In this document: piece by piece, positions 48,521 through 59,395 of the stretch | How the letters are laid out: the number at the start of each line of letters is the position of its first letter | How positions within the stretch are numbered: the stretch's first letter is position 1 | Assembly: GCA_035578905.1 (NCBI GenBank) | Contig: JAQJVL010000253.1 | Coordinates: 1,158,036-1,222,035 of the forward strand | Source: Stictocephala bisonia | Taxonomy: Eukaryota; Arthropoda; Insecta; Hemiptera; Membracidae | Direction: 5' to 3' | DNA: 64,000 nucleotides | The notes under the pieces: model-generated | Told to the model about the DNA's origin: nothing | The model's input: the letters and a program-made list of their open reading frames with translations, nothing else | Databases searched by the model: none | Position numbers and translations under genes: made by a program

Positions 48521-49097
48521 TATATGTTTATGTAAACGTTTTCATCATCTTTACCTATTACCTAATATTTACTGTGAAAATTCATAGAATAACTTGCTAA
48601 TAAAAATTAATCATTCAGTTTTACTGGAAGAAACCATATCTCCGTTTATTCCTACTTTACTTTTTCTCTTTCCGTAATTTTATATTTCTTCTCTTTTATG
48701 TGTCAAGATCATCTAATAACGGGTAAATAATATCGTTATTACTGTTTTTGTTTTTATGATCGTACTTTAAAGTTATTAAGTTATTTAAGAGACAATTAAA
48801 GAGGTACATACATCAAGAAAATTAAGAAAATATTGCATTGGTATTTTAATGCAAATAGGACAAAGGTAAGCTAGTAGTCTTTAAGGCCACCCCCCCCCCC
48901 CCATGTACTATTGATAGGATATGCTGTGATTTAATTATTCAATTTTGATAAATATACTTTATCTGTTAGTGATATTGGTGGTCATTGAACTTTTTCTATT
49001 CTTGATAATATTGAGAGTATTAGAATATACTATTGTTAAGATATTTGAATGTTTTCTCTAATTTTTTGTTAATTTGCTCACAACAACGTTATTTCAG
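48521..49097. other. AT-rich non-coding DNA with a poly-C run
   Basis: A run of 14 C lies at about 48889-48902. Nothing else is recognised. Confidence 0.5.
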
Positions 49098-49310
49098 TAA
49101 AATTAGGTTATTAGTACTTATGAGTACAAGTAAACGTTACACAACACAAATCTCTTGTAAATCCCTCTGGTCAGAGGAAGGTGAGCGTGGTTCACCGAAA
49201 TCTATCACTAAAATATTTGTGCATTTTGTACTTGAGTTGTAATATATTTGTGTTTTGTGACGTTTACTTGTACTGTATATATACCAACACGTATTATGCT
49301 AATTAAAAAA
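49098..49310. mobile_element. Family B fold-back element, short copy
   Basis: GAGTACAAGTAAACGTTACA on the left and GACGTTTACTTGTACTGTAT on the right are the family termini. The centre keeps AAATCCCTCTGGTCAGAGG and GTGAGCGTGGTTCACCGAAA, as in the 35262 copy. The outer right flank (ACGTATTATGCTAATTAAAA) matches the flank of the 35262 copy in inverted form, so the repeated unit extends beyond the palindrome. The frame at 49033-49242 is incidental. Confidence 0.8.
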
Positions 49311-49894
49311 CTACTAGTACTTACGAGTAAAATAAAATCAACCGACACTTACTTAATGTTCTTTATTACTTATTGTTGTGTTTTAATTTTATAGGTAGCA
49401 GACTAATTGATTATATATATTCTCTAAAATTGAAGTTATTAATAAAATCACTAAAACATTGATCTTGTATTGATATCATACAAAACTAGGGAAGTCTATG
49501 CCCTGCTACTCTAGAGAACTATAGTACTTTTGTTTTCCATTCAAAATTATCCAGGGAAGTCGGAAAACAGCTGTAGGACTGTTTTTATATTAGAAAGGAA
49601 ATTGTATCTAGAAGAAATTCTAAACGGTACGAACATGGAGCCTTCCAACTGCCGTTCAGTAAGTTAGGAGTAATTTGAATGTGTGTCGTTTTAGTACAGC
49701 TAGTGCCACTGAAACACTAATTGGCTATCAGTGTGTGTGTAGCGTGTTTTAATTGATACTAACATATTTACTTTTGTGGTGTAGATACTCTCGTATTTGT
49801 TAACAAAGTAAACAAACGTTATCTAGTTTACGCACGTATGTGATAATTAATATTACACGTAAACCTACGATTTGCAAATTTTGGAAAACTTGGT
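49311..49894. other. Non-coding DNA
   Basis: Mixed to AT-rich. A GC-richer patch at about 49615-49745 has no recognised feature. Confidence 0.4.
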
Positions 49895-50575
49895 AATATT
49901 TTTTAATTTTTTTTATTCTTAGAAAGTGATTATTATAAAGTATAGAAAACATATCATAAAAATGTTTCCGAGTATAGTTAATGTACTTTTTAAAATAGTT
50001 TTAAAAACATGTAACGTGGTATTTGTTCCTAGTGAAGGATGATTTCCCAAGGGTGTTTCTGATGCGTTCCTGGATTGATGAATACTGTGCTTTACCCAAT
50101 AGTAATGAAGTGAGCATTATCTTTGAGTGCAATATAGTTTACTGCCACTGTGTTCCCTACTCGTATTGATTGTTGAATCTAAGATAAATAATCACTAAAA
50201 TTACTTAATTTTTCTATTATTCTGCAATTCTTCATACACAATAATAAATATTTATCATTTTCTTGATTTATTAAACAGTTTCAGTTGTTACAGAACTCCA
50301 AAAAGATTTTATCTTTTTCATGTACACGTAAATACTATATTATATATTTCTAAATGATCAATTCTGTTTTGCGATATAACCATCACTCTTAAAAATTATT
50401 ATAGTTTGTTGAATAACACTATTTCGACCAAAACTATTTTCAATATATGTTTTGGAAATATTTTTAAATAATTTTTTATTCGTAGAATGTGATTATTATA
50501 AACTATAGAAAACATTATTTCATAAACATTTTTTCGAGTATAGTTAATTTAGTTTTTAAAATAGTTTTAAAACTA
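49895..50575. repeat. Pair of direct repeats of about 115 bp
   Basis: The segments 49895-50010 and 50458-50575 share GTGATTATTATAAA, CTATAGAAAACAT, TTTCGAGTATAGTTAAT and TTTTTAAAATAGTTTTAAAA. They are separated by about 450 bp of unrelated sequence, so this is a local duplication with later divergence. Confidence 0.7.
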
Positions 50576-51540
50576 CATTAACTATTTTGATGTAGTTTTA
50601 CTATTTTTACTAACAACAATTTTTTATATTTTTATGGGCAAAAACATACAAAAATGGAATTTTCTCAAAAACGACTATAACTATTTTTATTAAATTTTCT
50701 GGAAAGATGTAAACTACAATTAAAAATATTCTAATAAATGCCATATGTCCCCAAATTTAATATTTTTTGAGCTATAACCTTTTTTTAGGGGCTAGAACAT
50801 TAAAACAATTAATTTTTAAAGCTCTGCCTTAACGATTGATTTTCAGTAAAGATGGAAAATTACAATTAAATATATTTATATACCACCCCACTAATTTAGG
50901 GCTGTAGGTCAAAGTTGTCTGGAGGCCACAACTCAAGTTGTTGAAGGTTGTTTAGATAAAATCTGGCTATGTGATTAAATATTGAACCGCAATTTATGAA
51001 GATTGTTTCCATACTTTTATTTTTTGTTATGTTTAAGAGTGAAGAAATGTTGTGCCAGTTACCTGGTTCCATTTATTTTAGTTATAATTCAAAACTAACA
51101 GCTAATTTACCTATATAATTGAAATAACCATAATATGCCCAACTCCAAGTATTTCTAAGTTATTTTTGTATATTTACCTTTAAGGTTATATTGATTTGCA
51201 GCCATATAACCCCAAATACAGCATATATGGACTGACCCCAAATACAAAGAAATGTAACGGGTCAAACACACACTGTACATACATACATGAACAGATATTT
51301 GCCCTCCTATCGGGGTTTGCTCAGCCTAAACACCAGGACACACCCAGCGCAGTCACGTAGGTGAGTGTTATCTTGGCGACTACGACGTGACTAGCGTAAT
51401 GTTAGGTCTTTAATGATAGTAATACTTGCGGGGGGCAATGGTTCCATCACAAGTATTAAATAGATAGTTAGACATAATAGAACCTGGGAGCGTAATTAAG
51501 TTGGTTAATGAGATATATTTTAATCAATAGTTTTAACTTG
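50576..51540. other. Non-coding DNA, possible old transposon tissue
   Basis: The stretch 50615-50830 (TTTCTCAAAAACGACTATAA, GAGCTATAACC, TTTAGGGGCTAGAAC) has the look of a decayed mobile-element end. A GC-richer patch at 51295-51430 (CCTATCGGGGTTTGCTCAGC) is unclassified. No gene is supported. Confidence 0.35.
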
Positions 51541-52420
51541 CATTATACGTGTTATGTGGTCACAAAACACAATTATATTACAAGATAGCATGAATGCACA
51601 AATATACTACAACATTAGTGCAAAATTCAGAAATATATTAAAATACAAGCACAAAATGCATAAATAAACTACAATATAAGTACAACATGCACAAATATAT
51701 CAAAATACAAACACAAAATGCACAAATATACTACGGCACCGATTGCTCAAATACAGCACTCATTTCACAAATATACTACTATACAAGTACAACATGTACA
51801 AATATATAAATATAAGCAAAAAATGCACAAATATACTACAAGCACAAATTTCACAAATATACTACAAGTACAACATGCACAAATATATCAAAATACAAAA
51901 CCAAATTCACAAATATACTACGGCACCAAATGCTCAAATATAGCACAATACAAGCACAAATTTCACAAATATACTACAATATAAGTAAAACATGCACAAA
52001 TATATCAAAATACAAGCACAAAATGCACAAATATACTACGGTACCAAATGCTCAAACATAGCATTCATTTCACAAATATACTACAATACAAGTACAACAT
52101 GCACAAATACATCAAAATACAAGCACAAAATGCACAAATATACTACGGTACCAATTGCTCAAATATAGCACAATGCAAGCACAAATTTCTCAAATATACT
52201 ATAATACAAGTACAACATGCACAAATACATCAAAATACAAGCACGAAATGCACAAATATACTACGGTACCAATTGTTCAAATATAGTTCAATACAAGCAA
52301 TATAATACTTTTACTGTAGTATGTTTGCTTGTATTTTGACATATTTGTGAATTTTTTGCTTATATTGTAATATATTACTATTTTAAGACGCTCACTTGTA
52401 CTGTATGTTTTCATAAAAAC
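51541..52420. mobile_element. Family B element expanded by a 31-bp tandem array
   Basis: The termini recall family B: GTCACAAAACACAATTATATT on the left, CGCTCACTTGTACTGTATG on the right. Between them are about 20 units of a 31-bp repeat (GCACAAATATACTACAATAC plus AAGCACAAAAT). A variant with ACTACGGTACCAATTGCTC recurs at irregular intervals of about 110-190 bp, giving a loose higher-order pattern. The same 31-bp unit occurs two or three times in the arms of the 35262 copy, so the array grew from within a family B element. The Tyr/Thr/His-rich frames at 51718-52305 are artefacts. Confidence 0.85.
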
Positions 52421-54170
52421 CTAAAATATTTAACTGTAATGCCTGATATACGAATACCTCATGGTGTATTTATTTTCAATCAGTCTATAAAATAAGTTAC
52501 TTAACTAGAGATCAAGTAAGTAACTTATGCTATATTGTGTTGGGTAGGTGGTATAACTAATATATCAGACAATGGAGTTTATTTGACGCTGGTCAGAAGT
52601 TAGTTTGGAGTCGATTTTCTAAGGGCTGATGAACTCTGCAAATACTATGACAGCAAAATCCACTTAACAACCTCTTTCTGAGTCATTTTCAGGAACCAGT
52701 TTACAAGTAGTGCTGATTATTTTTCTGTCACTAGTATTTATGATTGGATAAATGTTCTCAAATGTGCCTTAGAAAATTAAAAGTAACAAAAAATATCATA
52801 CATATAATAAGGGTTATACCCTAATAGTTTTTTTGTGGAAAACCCCAAAAACAACTATTTTGTCCTTGACCTCAGTGCTGTGCAACATGGTTGAAACAGC
52901 AATATAATTTAGTTGTTTACTATCTATATGTGTCCTACCCTTCCACTAAAATGTCAGTTCAGATCCACTAAATCAGTAATGTGTATAGATTCTCGTTTTA
53001 CAAAGGTATATTTACAGTTCATTTTCAACAAGATCGTTGCATTTGGTCCGTTACTATTTTTACGTGTGGAACTAATGTTATGTTTTACTAACATTGTTTT
53101 TATTTTTTTCTATGACTAGCGAATGTATTATATTTAAAAAAGTAAACAAAACCAAGAAATGTGCATCAAGAGAATAGAGTCGTTCTAAGTACGGGGAGGG
53201 GGAGGCCTAATCTTGTAGTTTTGTAGACTTTTGACGTATCAGAAAATAGTTAAAAGTTATATCAGCCATTCGTTTGACTAATTTGCTGTTAGTCATAATA
53301 TGTACTGGATATTTTATTTGTATGAATTTATAGCCTTTCTGCAACATTATTTAGCAGTAATTTTAGCTAGCAATTTTTACTAACGTATTTATTAAAAACT
53401 CTCTTTATAAAAAACTCAATTTTGTAATGAATTTCTGATAATGATAAACAATAAAAACAGGTTTTTGTTAGGCACGTAAATATAATGATAAGTATTCCTT
53501 GCAGTAAATTTGTTGTCGTCACAGTCCTTGCAGTATATCTTTGTAGAACTCAAGGTTTTGTCTCTGATGAACTGATCAACAACTTTAATACATATTTGTA
53601 ATTATTAGTTTTATTTTTTTCTGAAGTTAAGGTAAGAGGAAAAATATGAATTTGGGCAATCTTATTACTTATTTATATGTAAAGGCTACTTGATTAATAA
53701 CAAGGAAGTACAGACTTCCTTGTTATTAATAAAGTAAAAGCCATCGTAGTGAATCGGTGCAGAGATGTACAATAAATTTGAAAAGATGTTTGATCCACTC
53801 GTTCTTCAATCTTAAATTTATGATGTATTTTACTCCCTTCAGTCTATTAATCATTTTCATCTTTTTTTATGTTGCTCCCAATTTTCCCATTAGGCCCCAG
53901 AACAAGATGCCAATCCATTTATTTCAGAACATTATTTCATTAATTCTGTGGAATTATCATCTTGGCAAGTTCTGATGGGTCATTTTCTACCAAGCTTAAG
54001 AAATTAATGCTATTAATTGGCTTATGACAACTATTAAAATACTGTTATTATTAAATTCTTTATATAAAATGATTACTATGTTCTTATACTAAGCCAGTTA
54101 CAAATAAACTAAATGTATAGTCAGTAGAATCAGGTATGTAAAAATATTATAGTTAATATGTCTTGTACAG
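52421..54170. other. AT-rich non-coding DNA with two small perfect palindromes
   Basis: A palindrome ATAAGTTACTTA / TAAGTAACTTAT lies at about 52491-52528, and a 17-bp-arm hairpin with a 4-base loop lies at 53693-53730 (arm ATTAATAACAAGGAAGT). A small G-rich run (GGGGAGGGGGAGG) is near 53194. Frames at 52913-53119 and 53757-53975 have no recognised domain. Confidence 0.45.
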
Positions 54171-54303
54171 GGTGTGGCAGCATATTTTCCTTTTTTGAAA
54201 ACAAAAACATAATGAAACTAACTGTATGAATCAAACTATTTGCATTTATTGTTATAATATGGAAACATGTCTAAAATTATAAATAGATATTCTAAAATAT
54301 GTT

Positions 54304-55085
54304 TTACATAGTTCTGAAGATCAAATCGGGTAGGTGACGTCCTACATTCTCCATACACTGAGTAAGCCGATTTCGGGCATTCGCCATGGCTCTTGCCAGC
54401 TTAGCAGGCGTTGTGTTGGCAATCTCGTACGGGATGTTGGTTTTTAAATATTATAAGGTCCTTGGATACTTCACATAAACACGGTATTTCAACAAATCCA
54501 AAAGAAAAAAAATCAACAGGGGCTAAATAGGGAGAGTGTGCTGACCACTCCAAATCGAGTTTGATTGAAATGAGGCACTCTGGAGAGTGTTCTCTCGTAT
54601 GATCAGCCATCAATGCCATTAAAGTGTGTGCCGCTGCACCCTCTTTTTGGAACCAAGTGAAGTAAAACCTATGCAGTATTGGTAAAAAAATGCCTGTAAA
54701 AATGCCAGAGTGTGCTGACCACTCCAAATCGAGTTTGATTGAAATGAGGCACTCTGGAGAGTGTTCTCTCGTATGATCAGCCATCAATGCCATTAAAGTG
54801 TGTGCCGCTGCACCCTCTTTTTGGAACCAAGTGAAGTAAAACCTATGCAGTATTGGTAAAAAAATGCCTGTAACACAAGTTTACAATTCACTCCAAATTC
54901 ACTGTCACTGCGACTTCATTTTCCTCAAATAACCATGGACCAATAATTCCAGCTGAGATAATTGCGCACCTTAATGTGGCTTTCTCAAGGATGGGTGTCA
55001 GCCCAGTAATGCATGCTTTGGCAGATCCAAACAAATGTAAATGGGCTTTATGGTTGAGGAAAATCAATGTCAGAAATCGGTTTCC
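54304..55085 (-). pseudogene. Mariner-superfamily transposase, inactivated, with an in-frame internal duplication
   Basis: The enzyme would catalyse cut-and-paste transposition through an Asp triad. Read from the right: a block with KAHLHLFGSAK (the first catalytic Asp, normally in SDEAHF, is lost), then CAIISAGIIGPWLFEENEVA. A stop and frameshift follow, then WFQKEGAAAHT (the usual QDGA Asp is now Glu). Then comes ISIKLDLEWSAHSPYLAPVD with FFSFG (Tyr replaces the Asp of SPDL; the third catalytic Asp in VDFF is kept). After another break the C-terminus NARNRLTQCMENVGRHLPDL with IFRTM ends at the TAA at 54304-54306. A 174-bp tandem duplication (54533-54706 and 54707-54873) repeats 58 codons in frame, so the EGAAAHT to WSAHS segment appears twice in the 54401-54793 open frame. 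Confidence 0.85.
54533..54873. repeat. 174-bp tandem duplication inside the mariner pseudogene
   Basis: The block 54533-54699 is repeated at 54707-54873 with no difference that I can see over 167 bp, joined by seven bases. The period of 174 keeps the reading frame. Confidence 0.93.
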
Positions 55086-55250
55086 TCAGTTTATGGAGAC
55101 TGGAGGACGTCACTTTTCTAATTTGATCTTCAAAACTATGTAAAACAAAACTTTAAACATGTGCCTACAATATAGAAAATAAATAAAATATTTTTCAGAC
55201 AATAAACACTTTATTACGTTTTTTAAAGAAATTTATACTGCTACATTCTG

Positions 55251-55770
55251 TTTAAGTAGTAATATAAGTATTACTATTGGTAATTGTTTTACTAAACCAC
55301 AAAACATGTGATCTTCATTAATATAAAATACGCTGTATAACGAAATCATAATGTTTAAATAAGTTTATGGATTAATTTTTGATTTTACTAAAAAGCTGTA
55401 TCTTTAGCGTACATTTTTTTATTTTCTATAAGTATCACAAATATTTAAAAAACATATTCTTAACTTTATATTGCTCAAAAAATAAAACATATTGTATGTG
55501 TAAATGAGACGCACACAACCAAAGGGAAGTAGGTAGCTGATCAATGTAAACCTTTGCTTTCATCTTAAAAAATTGTTTCTTTAAATGCATAACGCGGGGA
55601 AGTTTAACAAACAAAACCTTAACAGTTTAACCAAAACTTGGTTAAATAAACTTTACTAATTATTAAATGTTATAAAACGAAATAGTTTATCTTTACTATA
55701 AGTATCTTCAATACTGTATAACTTGAAACTGTGTCATATCCACAAAAAGAAACGTTTTCAGAACACTCAC
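55251..55770. other. AT-rich non-coding DNA
   Basis: No feature recognised between the mariner fossil and the exon-like frame. Confidence 0.5.
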
Positions 55771-55902
55771 ATTATCACGCATGGTAGGATTATATGACTC
55801 ACATTTGGCATGTACGCCAAGCTGCTCTTCAAAACCTCGCATTAGGACGTCCAAAAGCGAGACACCATTTGCAAAATAATGCTTTAGGAAGTTCGGGTCT
55901 TT
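55771..55902 (-). other. Exon-like 44-codon open frame with a consensus splice donor, unknown protein
   Basis: On the minus strand a frame without stops runs from a TAA at about 55903-55905 to 55771, where GTGAGT (55770-55765) immediately follows in phase 0. Its GC is near half against about 30 percent nearby, and third positions are well mixed, unlike the AT-driven chance frames elsewhere in the window. The core reads SLLDVLMRGFEEQLGVHAKC, followed by ESYNPTMRDN, a plausible amphipathic protein segment. I do not recognise the family. No strong pyrimidine-tract acceptor is visible upstream; AG candidates lie at about 55900 and 55882. It could be a host exon or a scrap of a mobile-element frame. 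No partner exon was found. Confidence 0.3.
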
Positions 55903-55905
55903 TTA

Positions 55906-56049
55906 ATACTTGACTTATGTCTTTTATTCTGCTTGTTAGCTTGACAACCTCACGTAGGCTACTGTGTTAGTTTATAAAAAGTAAGATAATAAGAAATATT
56001 ATCATATCACGTGCCTCTGAATTTGCTTTTGAATTATTTTGCCTATACT
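55906..56049. other. Non-coding spacer
   Basis: Nothing recognised. Confidence 0.4.
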
Positions 56050-56200
56050 TACATACAATACAAGTGAACGTCACACAAAATAAATTTATCAGAATTTAAG
56101 TGCAAATGTATTTGCAAATGCAAATTATTATGGTGTCCGATTTCTGTTAACCACGTTTACCTTCCTCAGACTAGAATGATTTACAAAGGAACACGCAATA
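56050..56200. mobile_element. Family B element, diverged half copy
   Basis: It begins ACAATACAAGTGAACGTCAC and continues through CACAAAATAAATTTATCAG to GGTGTCCGATTTCTGTTAA, then CCACGTTTACCTTCCTCAGA. This is the same order as the left arm of the 35262 copy. The right arm is missing. Confidence 0.65.
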
Positions 56201-56354
56201 TGCTAACAAAGAAACTGTTTCTATATAAATACAAATATTCAAGTTCACTACAGGTATATTTTGATAGAAATATGATTCGTGATTTATTTTTAAGATACAT
56301 ATATCTAACTTAACGTATAAAAACATTTGTTTAGTAATCACAATATTATAATAG

Positions 56355-56520
56355 AGATATTTTTCGTTAATTTACTACCATAACCGTAGCTTAGGTTAAC
56401 CTTACTTACTATGTTGTTAAGTAAAGTTAGCATAACTAAACATAACGTAACCTAACCAAATCTAAATAAATCTAACCCAACCTAACCAAAGTAGTGGCAG
56501 TTAATTAACGGAAAAGGTAT
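56355..56520. mobile_element. MITE family A, internally deleted copy
   Basis: It has the family termini (GATATTTTTCGTTAATTTAC on the left, AGTTAATTAACGGAAAAGGT on the right), but the CCCCAAT to CATTC middle is gone. What remains is a degenerate run of CCTAA-like units at 56392-56488. Confidence 0.7.
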
Positions 56521-56935
56521 CATATAATACACTGCAAATGGCTACTACACTTTAAAATTGTTGATACAATACATTTTAGGAATTTACCTGCGTTTGTAAC
56601 CAAACTGAGAATTAAGAAACGAAAGTGGCAAGGCAGTTCTAATTGTAGAAAATTGTCAAACAACTTAAGTATTGAATTTATTACTACTCTAAATGTTGTG
56701 GCTATTGTAGAAAGAGGGAAACTAAAACTTTGCAAGTAACTCAGTTATCGCAGAACTGTTCTCTATATGCATCAAAACAACATATACATAGTGCAAAGAG
56801 AATCTTATATAGTGAAATAGAATATTAATGACAAGTTAGGATACATACAATGGATAACAGAATGAAAATTATTAAAAAAAAAAAAAAAAAAAAAAAACAC
56901 AACTTGGAGTAAACTTAAACACAGCTGGAACTTTA
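56521..56935. other. Spacer with a poly-A run
   Basis: A run of about 22-23 A lies at about 56875-56897. The minus-strand frames 56520-56735 and 56805-56990 have no domain and cross the A run and a MITE end. Confidence 0.5.
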
Positions 56936-56937
56936 GT

Positions 56938-57252
56938 ATCTTTTCCGTTAATTCACTACCGTTACTTTTTTTTTGTTTCCGTTTATTCATTACCTCTTGG
57001 TAAATATTCTAATTCACTGAAATATGCTCCCCAATCATTTTTACGTCCACTGTAGTATTCCTTTTCCACTTAGAATCCGATATCGCTAGCCTTATCTTAT
57101 CGCTTTCCAAGAACTTACACACGGAGAGCGCATTCTGTGTTAAGTCAATCATTGGCTTTACCAGTTTGTGATCAACTTTAGTAACCACCTAACCTAACCT
57201 AACCGTAATTGCAATAAAAAAGAAGTAGTAGTGAATTAACGGAAAATTTAAG
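56938..57252. mobile_element. MITE family A, best-preserved copy
   Basis: The left terminus is ATCTTTTCCGTTAATTCACT and the right terminus AGTGAATTAACGGAAAATTT, which are inverted repeats. The order inside is TGTTTCCGTTTATTCATTAC, TGCTCCCCAATCATTTTTAC, CCGATATCGCTAGCCTTATC, TTACACACGGAGAGCGCATT, TCAATCATTGG, then CCACCTAACCTAACCTAACC (57186-57205). It is about 315 bp and has no coding capacity. It serves as the reference for the other family A copies. Confidence 0.85.
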
Positions 57253-59320
57253 ATCTTTATATTAATTACAACAATTCAATGCTGTGTTTGAAGAATACAT
57301 TAAACAGTTAGGGAGCGATCCCCAGGCTCCATATTTTATGTTGTATGGAGATTATTCAAATTTCTCTTTGACAAGGTTCGATGCTACTGGTAATAGTGAT
57401 AATGTGTATAAGGCTTGTACAATGCCAGACAATATACTAGACATCATAGTGTAAGGTTTTGGGCAAAGCGATCCGATCAGGATTCAAAGAATAAAGTGAT
57501 GCGTTAGGATCACTAGGAGTAAAATAACTTACTGATCTTAGATTGTAGTAAAATGATAAAGTAGAACCTCAAAAATGGAGTATGTAGTTTAACATTAAAG
57601 GCTGAGTGAAAACCTTGAACTGGAGAAGACAAATATTATACATGTAGGGGAATAATTGTCAAATCTTCTATTATATTTATTGTTGTATGTATATATCTAT
57701 ATTGATATTATATTTCTTACATATTTTGTAGTGATTTTGAACTGAGATTAAAAGTGTATATATTGTTATCAGACAATAGTGGAAATAAAAGTTCAACTCG
57801 TATTCCCCACAACACCAGAAGTAATAATCATAAGATTTTTATAACATCAAAAATAAACAGATCTTTTTATCAACAGTAATTTGAATGCTTAGGACCCAAA
57901 TAGTTCAATTAAAGAAATATACCCACAGCAAATTAAAGGAAGCAATAGTTTATATTTAAATTTAATAAAGAAACAAACAATTTAATATTGAATCAAAACT
58001 ACTTAAATAATTAAACCAAGCATTAGTATAACTTAGTATTATAATCTACAAAAATAAGACTATTGTACAGTTATCAGTGATTATCAAAGGTCATAAGGAC
58101 AGAGGTAGTTACAGTACAGAAGTATACAAAAGGTAACTTCTGAGGGAAATGTATATCTAGAGTATTAACAGACAAATGGCAACTGAGATACAAGAAAAAG
58201 CTTTTACGTGTTGAGTTCTGTGGGAATTATACATTATTCCTGCAAAATGTGGTTTTACATTGCGTTCTTGATTTTATACAAATGTGCGTAGGAATGAATT
58301 TTGCAGGCAATAAAGTGGTTTTTCAAATGACTTAAAAGTGAAATTTTCTTAGAAATGTACATAATCAATTTATAACTTTATACCAAGCAGTTTGATTTAA
58401 CCATAGATATTGATTACAGACCTAATCAATAAAACTTTTAATCACATTACACCTGGGAGAAATGTGTTTTATCATTCCATCGTTTTTTAGAAATGTTCAT
58501 TTCTATAACCCATGTTTTTTTAGCACTGTCAAAAATGGCTTTAAAAAAAATTCGTTATATTTTATTAAATAAATGCTTGAAAATCATTGTGTTATAACTT
58601 TTGTGCAAAAATACAGTAAATATAAGTTCCAAACTATTTTTATGGTAACTCTAAATGTTAGTTGACGAGAAGGACATTTATTTTCTAAACTTATAAAGTT
58701 AAAAGCAAGATTCAACGCATATTTTTATCATTAAAAAAAGTAAACGATAAACTTACATTTATTATTAATAGCACTGTATAGTACGCAACTTTTTACTATT
58801 TATTTTTACAATTAAATGTTTCCAAACCATCTTAAAATAAGTGTAGTCTTAATCCATTAATTATATATCTGTTTAGTATTAATATTTTTGCACAGTTAGT
58901 ACTATTAACTAGTTGCTGACACATTCCATAGGATAAGTGTTGTGAGTGCTGACGTTGCAGTAAGGTGTATCTGTTTATGTGGAAAATAAATAATTATAGT
59001 AAATATGTTTCAAGCAGTCAAATTAAGTATGCCCAGATGCCACCATGCATAACTAAATTATATAATGTTATTGAAGAAAAACTTTAAAAGTTTTATATTC
59101 ACGATATCTTTTTCACAACAAATGTTTTGATTAACTCATGCTCTCATATTAAATGAACTTGTCAGTATGATGATTCTAATAAATAGATATATTACCTTAT
59201 TAAGAGAATTCTAATTCATTTATTGTTTTACAAAGTTGATGTATAAATGAAACTGATATGACCACTTATATTTTTTTTATTATTTAGCAGGGTGAGCTAA
59301 ATGACTGCCCTTCCACTACC
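57253..59320. other. Mostly AT-rich non-coding DNA
   Basis: A mixed-composition stretch at 57290-57620 (GAGCGATCCCCAGGCTCC and onward) resembles decayed transposon coding sequence, but no motif is clear. The rest shows nothing recognisable. Confidence 0.4.
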
Positions 59321-59395
59321 ACTGTTCATTTACTGGTGTATAATTGCAACAATACACCGTACGTATATGGGTGTGTAGTCCGATAACACCAAACA
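59320..59395. repeat. Faint GGGTGTG/ACACC minisatellite relic
   Basis: Contains ACACCGTACGTATATGGGTG and GATAACACCAAAC, weakly like the CAATACCACCGTACGTGTATGGGT array. One or two units at most. Confidence 0.35.

Larger units (their letters stand above)
54172..55250 (-). mobile_element. Mariner-superfamily transposon, degenerate
   Basis: The left end is CAGGGTGTGGCAGCATATTTT and the right end (about 55230-55250) is a diverged inverted version ending CTGCTACATTCTG. A decayed transposase lies on the minus strand (54304-55085). The right arm, plus strand about 55087-55146, is an inverted copy of the transposase C-terminal coding end and downstream region. The element is therefore a chimera of two inverted copies or has arms that swallowed coding sequence. 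Confidence 0.72.

Noticed and set aside
51718..52305. Tyr/Thr/His-rich reading frames
   Set aside because: They are translations of the 31-bp tandem array.
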